A stretch of DNA of 14,063 nt from positions 1 to 14,063 of the forward strand of contig JAGSPR010000140.1 in NCBI GenBank assembly GCA_018262455.1, in the 5' to 3' direction. Positions 6,518-14,063 of this stretch are shown piece after piece (position 1 is the first letter of the stretch; the number at the start of each line of letters is the position of its first letter). Made by a program: the position numbers and the translations under genes. Origin of the DNA: Deltaproteobacteria bacterium. GTDB taxonomy: Bacteria; Myxococcota; Polyangia; Haliangiales; Haliangiaceae. The notes under the pieces are model-generated. The model made no database searches, was not told the DNA's origin, and saw only the letters and a program-made list of their open reading frames with translations.

Positions 6518-7193
6518 CACGAATCGCGACGACTCGAATCACGACGATACCTGGCTGCTCGCGCGCGAACGCGGCGAGAACGTCTCGCACGTTCCCGCGG
6601 AGACCCGCGCGACCTATGATCGGCTGCAGGAGCTGATGGACAAGCTCCCCGACGAGGCGCCGAGCCTCGCGTGGAAGCAGCGCGTGCTCGCCGCGATCGA
6701 CGCTCCCGCGCCGGCCGTCGCGAGGCGGGCGTCGCGCTGGCGCCCGCGGCTGATGGCTGCGGGTGGATTGGCCGCTGCGACGATGATCGCCCTCGTGATC
6801 ATCGCACGGCGTGGCCCGAGCGAGCCCGAACCGGGCTTCTCGACCGAGATCCGCCGGAGCGAGCATGCGCATCGTGGTGGAGCCGTGGCCGTCGACGACA
6901 CCCTCGTCATCCACGCGCAAGCCCGCGCGACCTCCGAGCTCCGCGTCTATGATGATGCGGGAGACCTGCTCGCGCAGTGTGGCGAGCACGGGGGGGACCA
7001 CTGCAAGGTCGAGCGCAACGGAGACAACCGCCACCTCACGCTCGAGCTGGTGCTGAGCGCCCCTGGCGGGGTCCGCAGTGTCCTCTATGTCGGTGGGAGC
7101 ATGCCTGCTGCGCGCAATCTCAACGCGGACCAGGACGCGGCACTGCGAGCCCACATCGCGACGTTCTCTCGGCCTGCGATCCAGGTCGAGTGA
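6507..7193 (+). CDS. Single-pass membrane protein, probable anti-sigma factor
   Basis: A 228-residue protein with anti-sigma layout. It has an N-terminal cytoplasmic part (1-81) with charged helix-like sequence (ETRATYDRLQELMDKLPDEA), one transmembrane helix at about 82-100 (MAAGGLAAATMIALVIIARR), and an outer domain of about 125 residues rich in predicted beta strands. The zinc-binding HxxxCxxC motif of many anti-sigma factors is absent; the inner part has no cysteines. The outer domain has a compact CGEHGGDHC cluster (Cys158, His161, His165, Cys166) that could form a disulfide or bind metal. AAGGGG (6497-6502) is the ribosome-binding site; it also suits GTG 6510, so the start may be one codon later. 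The role is inferred from gene order and topology, since no family match is certain. Confidence 0.75.
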   Translation: MVGDTNRDDSNHDDTWLLARERGENVSHVPAETRATYDRLQELMDKLPDEAPSLAWKQRVLAAIDAPAPAVARRASRWRPRLMAAGGLAAATMIALVIIARRGPSEPEPGFSTEIRRSEHAHRGGAVAVDDTLVIHAQARATSELRVYDDAGDLLAQCGEHGGDHCKVERNGDNRHLTLELVLSAPGGVRSVLYVGGSMPAARNLNADQDAALRAHIATFSRPAIQVE

Positions 7194-7195
7194 GC

Positions 7196-9409
7196 TCAGC
7201 GGCGGACCGGCCTCGCGGTGATCACCTCGAACGCGGCCCAGACCTTGGGCGGTAGCTCGTCGGCGAAGCTCGCCTGGGCCGACGCGAGTGCCCGCGCGGG
7301 ATGGAGCTCGCCGCCCGCCGCGTAGAACGCCTCGATGAGCTTCGCCGATCCGGCGTCGCTCACCGACCACCGCGTCGCCACGACCGCGTCGGCGCCAGCA
7401 TCGATGAAGGCCAGCGCGAACGAGCCATGGCCAGCGTCGTCCTGACCCGCCGATCCGGCGCAGGTCGCGAGCACGACCAGGCGAGGCGGAGCGGCGAGGC
7501 TCGCGACGTCCGCCACGGTGGCGTCGCCGTCGGCGAGGTGCAGGATCGAGCCGTTGAACTGCTGGGTCGTGTGCGCCGCGATGTGCAAGACCTTCGCGCC
7601 GCTCGCCCGCGCCAGGCTCGCGCGGGTGGCCAAGGCGCCGACGAATGCCTTGCCGGCGAACCGCGAGGCAACGTCGGTGGCTTCGCGTGCGGCTTCGGGC
7701 AGATCGCCTTGCGGATCGCCGATCGCGATCACCGGTGCATCAGGGCCCCGCGCCGGAGGAGGCGTCCGCGGCACCACGCCCGACGCACGCACGAGATGCC
7801 AGCGCGTGACGGCAAGGGCGCCTCCGATCCGGAGGGCTGCGAGTGGCGCACGCGCGAGCGGGCCGACGACCAAGAGCTCGACACGACCGCCATCTCCGAG
7901 GTTGGTGGGTAGCATCAGCTCGCCGAGCTCACTCCCGAGCTTGGTCGCGAGCGCGCGCGCCAGCTTGGTGTCCGCGAGGCTCTGCTCCAGCTTGACGGCT
8001 TTGGCCTCGAGGCTCGTCGCCTCCCCGAGGTCCTCGGCGGCGATCGTGCCGTCCACGAGCACGAGCCTCCAGATCCGCGAGCCGCCGGGCACGATGATCA
8101 CCAGACGCCGCCCGCGCCACGCGTCGAGGATCGAGGCCGCGCTCTCCACGGCGAACGCGGGCCGTGGCGGTGCCGCGATCACGGCAACATTGCCCACCGC
8201 CGAGGGACCGAGCACGCCGCTGGCCTCCTGGGAGTCGAGCAGCGATTGCGCATCCATGGTCGCGACGACCTCGAGCACGTCCTGCCAGCGCTGCTGGCTC
8301 GCCAGGACGCCGACGAGATGGAGGTGCGGCCCACGATGGCTCGCGATCACCGTCGGACCGAACCTTCCCGACTTCGCGGCAAGCTCGGCCACGCGTGTGA
8401 TCGCGCGACGATCGGCGAGGATCGCGCGCTCCAGGTGTCCGGCCCTGGCTTCGACGACGGCACGCTGAAACGGCACCCGCCACGACCACTGGCCCGTCGG
8501 GTTGCCTGCCTCGGCGGCCTCGAGATCCGCGATCGCCTCGTCGTGGCGACCCATCTCGGACAGCACGAGGCCCCGGTTCAGCCGGTAGGACAGCACGTCG
8601 GTACCCGCGCGCAAGGCATCCTCGATCGCCGCGAGCGCGAGCGTGTAGCGTCCGGCCATGCGCTCGCAGTACGCGATGTTCAAGTACAGGCTCTCGAGGA
8701 GCTGGACGTTGCTGTCCTTCAGCTCGTGCTCCAGGGCGAGTGCCTCGGACAGTGGTTTCGCTGCGCCGCCCCAGTTCCCTCGCTCGTTCAGCACGATCCC
8801 CAGCTTCAAGTTCGCCAGCACGCGGTCGTCTGGCTCGACCGCTGCCTCCACCGCGCTGACCACTGCGGCCTCGGCCGAGGCGAGATCCCCGATCCCGCGC
8901 AAGATGTCGGCGTGCGCGATGTCGACGAACACCTGCATGCCATGGTCGCTGGCGCGTTGCGCCGCGTCGCGGGCCCGGTGCTCCGCCTCCAGCGCCAGCG
9001 CGAACTCCCCGAGATGAAACAGCGCACCGGCGAGCTGGTGCTCGTCACGTGAGCGCGAAGCCGGCTTGCCGTCGAACTCGTGCAATGCCGATGCGATGCG
9101 CAGGTGCACCAGGGCGTGCTGCAGGTCGTCACGCTGGAGGTCCAGTGCGCCAAGCAGGCCGTAGGCATCCGCGGCCCGGGGGCCCGTGAGGAAGGGCGTG
9201 ACGAGCTTGATGCCCTCGTCGAGCTTGCGCGTACGGAGGGCCGCGCTGGCGGCCCCGAACGCCGCGTCGGGGCTGCCGGACGCCGCGTATTCCGCCTCGC
9301 AGCGAGTGTAGGCCGCCGTCCACTGGTGGGCCTTCACCTGCTGCTCGCAGGTCGGTGGACCTCCGCAGCCGATCACCAACGCGCAGAGCGCACATGGCAG
9401 CATCCACAT
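7196..9409 (-). CDS. TPR-CHAT protease-like lipoprotein
   Basis: A 737-residue protein. ATG 9409 gives MWMLPCALCALVIGC, a lipoprotein signal with lipobox VIGC and lipidated Cys15; upstream in-frame starts would destroy it. Residues ~20-400 are helical repeats of tetratricopeptide type, e.g. LNRGLVLSEMGRHDEAIADL and LNIAYCERMAGRYTLALAAI. Residues ~430-737 are a CHAT domain, a caspase-fold (clan CD) cysteine peptidase: VLHIAAH gives catalytic His613, LVVLATCAGSAG gives catalytic Cys650, followed by GADAVVATRWSVSD and a terminal WAAFEVI. Both catalytic residues are present, so it is probably active. The lipid anchor predicts a place outside the cytoplasm. It ends 2 bases from the convergent anti-sigma gene, suggesting a functional link. 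Its substrate is unknown. Confidence 0.9.
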   Translation of the reverse strand: MWMLPCALCALVIGCGGPPTCEQQVKAHQWTAAYTRCEAEYAASGSPDAAFGAASAALRTRKLDEGIKLVTPFLTGPRAADAYGLLGALDLQRDDLQHALVHLRIASALHEFDGKPASRSRDEHQLAGALFHLGEFALALEAEHRARDAAQRASDHGMQVFVDIAHADILRGIGDLASAEAAVVSAVEAAVEPDDRVLANLKLGIVLNERGNWGGAAKPLSEALALEHELKDSNVQLLESLYLNIAYCERMAGRYTLALAAIEDALRAGTDVLSYRLNRGLVLSEMGRHDEAIADLEAAEAGNPTGQWSWRVPFQRAVVEARAGHLERAILADRRAITRVAELAAKSGRFGPTVIASHRGPHLHLVGVLASQQRWQDVLEVVATMDAQSLLDSQEASGVLGPSAVGNVAVIAAPPRPAFAVESAASILDAWRGRRLVIIVPGGSRIWRLVLVDGTIAAEDLGEATSLEAKAVKLEQSLADTKLARALATKLGSELGELMLPTNLGDGGRVELLVVGPLARAPLAALRIGGALAVTRWHLVRASGVVPRTPPPARGPDAPVIAIGDPQGDLPEAAREATDVASRFAGKAFVGALATRASLARASGAKVLHIAAHTTQQFNGSILHLADGDATVADVASLAAPPRLVVLATCAGSAGQDDAGHGSFALAFIDAGADAVVATRWSVSDAGSAKLIEAFYAAGGELHPARALASAQASFADELPPKVWAAFEVITARPVRR

Positions 9410-9415
9410 GCGCAG

Positions 9416-9444
9416 ACCGTAGCCCCACGATGTGCGCAAGTCAG
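9416..9444 (-). promoter_or_regulatory. Putative promoter of the TPR-CHAT gene
   Basis: On the minus strand CTGACT (9439-9444; four of six match TTGACA) and TACGGT (9416-9421) are separated by 17 bases. The -10 ends 6 bases before the ATG at 9409, again suggesting a leaderless transcript. The position supports that ATG as the true start. Confidence 0.45.
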
Positions 9445-9552
9445 CGAGCGATCGCGTCAACTTCACGGCCCGCGCTGAGGGAAGTCTGTCGGATCGGATG
9501 GCGTGCCGTCGCCAAACCATCGTCGCCACGGGTGCTGGCGAAGGAGACAGCG

Positions 9553-9721
9553 ATGCTGCGCGTGGTGGCGATGGATCCTGAGGCGCTCGATGCGATCCGA
9601 CGCGATCACGCGTTGCTCACCAGCGCGTCCTGTCGAGCTCACGTGGATCCGCGACGACCTGCGTGGCGGTTCAGACTGCTGCGTTGATCTGCAAACCGCT
9701 CGTGCTCTACGTTGGAATTGA
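9553..9721 (+). pseudogene. Possible frameshifted small gene remnant with strong ribosome-binding site
   Basis: AAGGAG (9541-9546) sits six bases before an ATG at 9553, one of the best ribosome-binding sites in the window. The frame reads MLRVVAMDPEALDAIRRDHA then LLTSAS with mostly G/C third positions, but then loses that bias and stops at 9687. From 9629 the +1-shifted frame regains coding-like bias (PVELTWIRDDLRGG) and stops at 9721. This pattern fits a one-base frameshift in a decayed or truncated gene. It could equally be a 44-residue small protein or chance. No family is recognised with confidence. Confidence 0.3.
9684..9713 (+). promoter_or_regulatory. Putative promoter of the caspase unit
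   Basis: TTGATC (9684-9689) and TACGTT (9708-9713) are separated by 18 bases. A start about 7 bases downstream would give a leader of roughly 45 bases before the ATG at 9766. Confidence 0.45.
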
Positions 9722-9765
9722 TCCCCCAAACCAATCGCCACGTATGTGGTGATCGAAAGAGAGTC

Positions 9766-10182
9766 ATGCCTCCTCGCCTGCTCCGCGTGATGTTCATCAA
9801 CTTCTCCGCCAATCAGGAAACGCCGACGGTGACCGCCCAGGACACCGTGGCGGAGTGGCGGCTCAACCCGACCGGCACGTACGAGTCACTCACCGGGAAC
9901 TCGCACGCAGCGAACACCTCGCCGTGGGGGTTCCATGTGCCCGCGGGTGGGATCAACGGGTTCGTCTCGATGTACGCGGTGACGATCACGAATCCGAACC
10001 CGACCAAGCTGCAGATCCTGCAGGTGAACGGCAAGGATCCGTGGCCGCCGCCGCCGATCCCGCCGGCGCTGTTCGCAAATTGCAGCGACTTCGCGACGCG
10101 GTACGCCCAGTTCCTGCTCGCACTCAACGCCTCGCCAGCCGTCTCGACGCACCGGCCGTCGCTGATCATCGTCGAGCCCTGA
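9766..10182 (+). CDS. Unrecognised 138-aa protein coupled to a caspase-like peptidase
   Basis: I do not recognise this family. The start is ATG 9766, preceded by a purine-rich AAAGAGAG; a TTG at 9712 would add 18 residues but overlaps the putative -10. The protein has no signal peptide or transmembrane segment. The first ~90 residues alternate in a way that suggests beta strands (GFHVPAGGINGFVSMYAVTI, TNPNPTKLQILQVNG), then comes a proline run (DPWPPPPIPP) and a helix-like end (CSDFATRYAQFLLALNAS). Its TGA overlaps the next ATG by one base (TGATG), so the two products are probably made together. By context it may be the substrate, inhibitor or sensor partner of the peptidase. Confidence 0.75.
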   Translation: MPPRLLRVMFINFSANQETPTVTAQDTVAEWRLNPTGTYESLTGNSHAANTSPWGFHVPAGGINGFVSMYAVTITNPNPTKLQILQVNGKDPWPPPPIPPALFANCSDFATRYAQFLLALNASPAVSTHRPSLIIVEP

Positions 10183-10805
10183 TGGCCCGGCTGCGCGCGA
10201 TCCTCATCGGAGTCCCCACCCCGGATGCGACGACACCGGCGTTCGCGGCGGCCGACGCGATCGTCGAGCGCATGGATCGGTTCCTCAAGAGTCGGTTCGA
10301 GGACGCTCAGATCGTGCGACTCGGCGCGGCGACGAGGAAGCAGGACGTGCTCGACGCGTTCGCCACGATGGCGACCGCGCTCGCTGACAACACCCGGTTC
10401 GTCGTCCTGTTCGCGGGTCACGGGATCGCGGCCCAGGAGGGCCATGAGCTCGAGGCCTGGGCCCTGAACGGGGACGAGTTCACCGAGGATGACCTCGCTG
10501 CTGCGCTCGTGCCGTTCCGGACCACCGACAACATCGTGATCAGCGACTGCTGCTTCGGCGGCGGCATGTTCGCAGGCGGCCATCACGAGTTCCCGCTGAC
10601 GTCGATCGCCGCGGCCGGTGCCGATGGCTTCGTGATCGCCTCGATCGCGGACCAGCTGATCGAGGAGATCATCGCTGCCGCGACCGGGCGCTGGACGTAC
10701 GCGCGGCTGGCCGAGCAGTTCCGGACCACCGCGTTCACCGGTCGTGCGTTCGAGATCGTGACCCGGCCGCCCGGCAACATGGAGCTCGAGATCCTCGCGC
10801 CCTGA
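10182..10805 (+). CDS. Caspase-family (C14-like) cysteine peptidase
   Basis: A compact 207-residue caspase-fold protein. RAILIGVPTPD is the first strand; TRFVVLFAGHG carries the catalytic His80 (family pattern for YFSGHG); NIVISDCCFGGG carries the catalytic Cys124 in the D-x-C-x-(S/G)-G motif, with a neighbouring Cys123. After that come AAGADGFVIASIADQ and a helical end. It has only the peptidase domain: no death-like, TPR, WD40 or membrane segment, and no signal peptide, so it is probably cytoplasmic. ATG 10182 overlaps the stop of the partner gene. Stand-alone bacterial caspase-like proteins act in programmed death, defence or regulation in some systems; which applies here is not known. Confidence 0.85.
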   Translation: MARLRAILIGVPTPDATTPAFAAADAIVERMDRFLKSRFEDAQIVRLGAATRKQDVLDAFATMATALADNTRFVVLFAGHGIAAQEGHELEAWALNGDEFTEDDLAAALVPFRTTDNIVISDCCFGGGMFAGGHHEFPLTSIAAAGADGFVIASIADQLIEEIIAAATGRWTYARLAEQFRTTAFTGRAFEIVTRPPGNMELEILAP

Positions 10806-10823
10806 TCCAGGCGCGCGCGATCA

Positions 10824-10839
10824 CGGGTGTCGCCACCCG
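10824..10839. terminator. Small GC hairpin between convergent genes
   Basis: CGGGTG (10824-10829), loop TCGC, CACCCG (10834-10839): a perfect 6-base stem in the 43-base gap between the caspase gene and the convergent amidohydrolase gene. There is no T-run, so a terminator role rests on position only. Confidence 0.3.
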
Positions 10840-10848
10840 CGACCCGAG

Positions 10849-11703
<855 letters not shown>

Positions 11704-11712
11704 GGTGGAGCG

Positions 11713-11741
11713 ACCTTAGCAAGCCGAGGCCGCGTATCGAA
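11713..11741 (-). promoter_or_regulatory. Possible promoter of aguB
   Basis: TAAGGT (11713-11718) lies 9 bases before the ATG; a weak -35-like TTCGAT (11736-11741) is 17 bases further upstream. The -10 is similar to those of the sigma and 58-residue genes. Confidence 0.3.
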
Positions 11742-11786
11742 GCGCGCGCCTGCTCGGATCGATCCGGCTGACCCGCTCGACCTCCG

Positions 11787-12812
11787 TCAGACCGCGGGCT
11801 GCTGCTGGGTCGAGCAGTGGAATGCGCCACCGCCGACCACGACCGGCTTGCCATCGACCGGGACCGCCCGCCGCGTCGGGAACATCGCCGCGATCGCCGC
11901 CACGGCAGCTCCATCGGTGGGGACGCCATAGGTGGGGACCACCACGGTGGTGTTCGCGATGTAGAAGTTCATGTAGCTCGCCGGCATGAGGTTGCCGGCG
12001 GCATCCTCCACGGTGCCCGGGGAAGGCACGGTGACGACCTCCAGCTTGCGGCCGCCCGCGGTCCGCGCCGCACGCAGATCGGCAAGGATGCCGTCGAGCG
12101 CCTCGCGATTCGGATCCCCGGCCGCGGCCTCCATGCAGGCGACCACGCCGGGCGCGACGAAGCGCGCGAGGGTGTCGATGTGGCCGTCGGTGTGATCGTT
12201 GTGCAGGCCGCGATCGAGCCACACCACGTGCTCGACCCCGAGCGCCCAGCGCAGCCGCGCGTCGAGCCCTGCCTGGTCGAGGCCGGGGTTGCGCGCGCCG
12301 CCGAGCATGCACTGCCGGGTGGTGAGCAGGGTGCCTTCGCCGTCGACCTCGATCGCCCCGCCTTCGAGGACGAAGTCGAACGCCGCGCCGTGGACGCCGG
12401 CCCACGTCATCACGCGTGCGGCGACCTCGGGGTCTCCTGCCATGACGTACTTGCCACCCCAACCATCGAACCGGAACCGCGCGGCGGCGAGCTCACCGGG
12501 ACGGGTCACGAAGATCGGGCCGGTGTCGCGCAGCCAGACGTCGCCGTAGCGCGCGCGGCGAAACCGGACGCCTCGGGCGGCGGGGCCGAGCAGCACCCGC
12601 GCCGCGGCCTCGTCTCCCTCGTCGCGGACGAGCAACTCGACGCGCTCTCCGCGCGGTTGGCCGCGGTCATCGAGCGCGACGATCGCCGCGACCATCTCCA
12701 TCAACGCGTGCTGCGGCGCGGCGAGGCCTTCCGTCCACTGCTCCGGATCGTGCGGCCACGCGGTCCACACCGCCTCGTGGGACGTCCATTCGGCGGGCAT
12801 GCGAAACGTCAT
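11787..12812 (-). CDS. aguA: Agmatine deiminase
   Basis: This enzyme converts agmatine to N-carbamoylputrescine and ammonia, feeding the adjacent amidohydrolase. The 341-residue product has the family pattern: MPAEW and VWTAWPHDPEQW at the start, YGDVWLRDTGPIFV, FDGWGGKY, LEGGAIEVDG, the HNDHTDGHIDTLARF segment, and GGGAFHCSTQQQP with nucleophile Cys333 near the end. ATG 12812 overlaps the TGA of the upstream yebC-like gene by one base (TGATG), so translation is coupled. The longer frame that continues upstream through yebC is a shadow. Confidence 0.95.
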   Translation of the reverse strand: MTFRMPAEWTSHEAVWTAWPHDPEQWTEGLAAPQHALMEMVAAIVALDDRGQPRGERVELLVRDEGDEAAARVLLGPAARGVRFRRARYGDVWLRDTGPIFVTRPGELAAARFRFDGWGGKYVMAGDPEVAARVMTWAGVHGAAFDFVLEGGAIEVDGEGTLLTTRQCMLGGARNPGLDQAGLDARLRWALGVEHVVWLDRGLHNDHTDGHIDTLARFVAPGVVACMEAAAGDPNREALDGILADLRAARTAGGRKLEVVTVPSPGTVEDAAGNLMPASYMNFYIANTTVVVPTYGVPTDGAAVAAIAAMFPTRRAVPVDGKPVVVGGGAFHCSTQQQPAV

Positions 12813-13513
12813 CAGCCTTCGAGCCCGACGTAGAGGTGCTGGACGTCGTCGTCCTCGTCGAGCTCGTGGAGGAACGCCTCGATCTCGGCTCGCGCGGCGG
12901 GGTCTTCCACCTTCATGGGATTCTTCGCGCGCCAGCCGAGCCTCATGGTGGCCACGGTCCAGCCGCGACTGGAGAGGGCCTTGCTCACCGCGTCGAGATC
13001 GGCGGGCTCGGTGTAGAAGCGAAACCCATGCTCGGGGTCGGGCTCGAAGTCCTGGGCGCCGGCCTCGATCGCGGCCTCCTCGGGATCCGCACCCTCGGGC
13101 GGCGAGGCGTCCACGAGCCCCACATGGGCGAAGTCCCATGACACCGAGCCGGTGTTGCCGAGCTGATGTTTGCGGAACAGGATGCGGACGCTCGTCGCGG
13201 TGCGGTTCTTGTTGTCGGTCAGGCACTCGACGATCACGGGGACGCGGTGCGGGCCAAAGCCCTCGTAGGTCACGGTCTCGTAGTTGAGCGGCTCGTCGAG
13301 CAGGCCCGCGCCTTTCTTGATCGCGCGCTCCAGCGTGTCGCGGGGCATCGACGCCTTCTTCGCCGACTCGACCGCCGCACGCAGCCGCGAGTTCATCGCC
13401 GGATCGGCCCCGCCGCGCGCCGCGATCGCGATCTCCTTCGCGAGCTTGCTGAAGATCCGGCCCTTGGCCGCCGAGGTCACGAGCTTGCCGGCCGTCTTCC
13501 ACTGTGCGCCCAT
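12812..13513 (-). CDS. YebC/PmpR family protein (TACO1-like)
   Basis: A 233-residue YebC family protein; members act as transcription regulators or as translation factors that help ribosomes at difficult motifs such as proline runs. Signatures: MGAQWKTAGKLVTSAAKGRI then FSKLAKEIAIAAR at the N-terminus, NSRLRAAVESAKKASMPRDT then LERAIKKG, YEGFGPHRVPVIVECLTDNK NR-type core, and LGNTGSVSWDF. ATG 13513 begins exactly where the family does; the 13 codons upstream do not match. It is the first gene of the polyamine unit and overlaps agmatine deiminase by one base. TAGAAG (13521-13526) 7 bases before the ATG may be a -10. Nothing in the sequence distinguishes a regulatory from a translational role. 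Confidence 0.95.
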   Translation of the reverse strand: MGAQWKTAGKLVTSAAKGRIFSKLAKEIAIAARGGADPAMNSRLRAAVESAKKASMPRDTLERAIKKGAGLLDEPLNYETVTYEGFGPHRVPVIVECLTDNKNRTATSVRILFRKHQLGNTGSVSWDFAHVGLVDASPPEGADPEEAAIEAGAQDFEPDPEHGFRFYTEPADLDAVSKALSSRGWTVATMRLGWRAKNPMKVEDPAARAEIEAFLHELDEDDDVQHLYVGLEG

Positions 13514-13636
13514 GTGGCTGCTTCTAACATGCGACACGGCCACGAGGGGCACGCGGCTTTCGCGACCGCGGCTGGTGGGTGCGCGCCGTCAGGCGTGCGC
13601 GACCCGTGCAAGGCCGCGTCGCTGTCACAAAAACCC

Positions 13637-13665
13637 TTGGGATCACCTCACTCGCTGTGTATCGT
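13637..13665 (+). promoter_or_regulatory. Promoter of the VWA lipoprotein gene
   Basis: TTGGGA (13637-13642) and TATCGT (13660-13665) with a 17-base spacer. A start near 13672 gives a leader of about 16 bases containing GGGGGA (13678-13683) as ribosome-binding site before ATG 13688. Confidence 0.5.
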
Positions 13666-13687
13666 CCGCGCAACGTTGGGGGACACC

Positions 13688-14063
13688 ATGAAGGCTGCCG
13701 TCGTACTTGCGTCCACGTTCTGCCTCGGGCTGACCGCATGTGGCCCCGCGGCGCACCGCGATGACGGCCTCACGGATGCGTCAGGAAGCGGCTCTGGCAC
13801 CGACTCCGGCAGCGACACGCCGCGCACATGCAACAAGATGGACATCGTGTTCGTCATCGACGACTCGGGCTCGATGCAGGAGGAGCAGACGAACCTCGCG
13901 GCGAACTTCCCGATGTTTGCCGACCTGCTCGCGAACTACACCACCTCGGCGGGCGAGCACATCGACTTCCGGGTCGCCGTGACCACGACCGGCCGGGACA
14001 TGGACTACACCATCTTGATCGGCGCGCCGCTCCCGCAGCACGAGTCCGGCGACAACGGCGCGT
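13688..14063 (+). CDS. VWA-domain lipoprotein, N-terminal part (3' end outside window)
   Basis: The frame runs open from ATG 13688 off the right edge; 125 residues are visible. MKAAVVLASTFCLGLTACGP is a lipoprotein signal with a canonical LTAC lipobox (Cys18). A Ser/Gly/Asp linker follows (DASGSGSGTDSGSD). From about residue 50 a von Willebrand factor A fold begins: KMDIVFVIDDSGSMQEEQ contains the metal-binding MIDAS motif D-x-S-x-S (Asp58, Ser60, Ser62), then NFPMFADLLANY and DFRVAVTTTGRD. It is likely an outer-envelope protein binding a partner through a divalent metal. It is divergent from yebC with 174 bases between. The rest of the protein, and so its full architecture, is not visible. 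Confidence 0.9.
   Translation, partial: MKAAVVLASTFCLGLTACGPAAHRDDGLTDASGSGSGTDSGSDTPRTCNKMDIVFVIDDSGSMQEEQTNLAANFPMFADLLANYTTSAGEHIDFRVAVTTTGRDMDYTILIGAPLPQHESGDNGA

Larger units (their letters stand above)
9410..9765. other. Intergenic region with divergent promoters and a possible gene remnant
   Basis: This 356-base stretch holds the TPR-CHAT promoter on its left, the promoter of the 138-residue gene on its right, and between them a short possible frameshifted coding remnant. I see no RNA gene, terminator or repeat in it. Confidence 0.5.

Noticed and set aside
11817..12833. Long plus-strand open frame opposite agmatine deiminase
   Set aside because: It is antisense to a gene with complete family motifs and is His/Arg/Gly-rich without domain features.

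Overview
The window looks like a piece of a high-GC Myxococcota (deltaproteobacterial) chromosome. The best evidence is two adjacent secreted proteins that carry both a Myxococcus-type cysteine-rich segment and a C-terminal MYXO-CTERM-like sorting tail (Gly-Cys, hydrophobic stretch, Arg cluster). Abundant lipoproteins, an ECF sigma unit and a TPR-CHAT protein fit the same picture. No rRNA, tRNA, CRISPR array or insertion sequence was seen.

Layout. (1) 1-943: the C-terminal three quarters of an inositol-3-phosphate synthase, running in from the left edge. (2) 965-1054: a long hairpin built of a repeated hexamer, between two convergent genes. (3) 1052-5610, minus strand: an envelope block. In transcription order it holds a membrane-anchored YceI protein, a YceI lipoprotein, an unlisted 58-residue membrane-anchored small protein, a YqgE/AlgH protein, and two tandem paralogous DUF2271-like proteins with MYXO-CTERM tails. 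(4) 5888-7193, plus strand: an ECF sigma factor overlapping a single-pass membrane protein with anti-sigma topology. (5) 7196-9409, minus strand: a large TPR-CHAT protease-like lipoprotein, convergent with the anti-sigma gene and ending 2 bases from it. (6) 9410-9765: a mostly non-coding stretch with a possible frameshifted gene remnant. (7) 9766-10805, plus strand: a two-gene unit of an unrecognised 138-residue protein and a compact caspase-fold peptidase. (8) 10849-13513, minus strand: yebC, agmatine deiminase and N-carbamoylputrescine amidohydrolase, the last two forming the agmatine-to-putrescine route. (9) 13688 to the right edge: the start of a von Willebrand factor A lipoprotein.

The most interesting part is 5888-10805. 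An ECF sigma factor, its probable membrane inhibitor and a TPR-CHAT protein lie side by side, and a second caspase-like peptidase with a private partner follows. In type III-E CRISPR systems a TPR-CHAT protease cleaves a protein that restrains an ECF-type sigma factor. Here there is no CRISPR, and the predicted topology would place the protease outside the cytoplasm, facing the outer domain of the membrane anti-sigma. A protease-triggered envelope-stress switch is therefore a reasonable hypothesis, but it is inference.

Several genes carry a GCTAnnnT-like -10 element ending only 6-9 bases before the start codon, which suggests leaderless transcripts are common in this organism.
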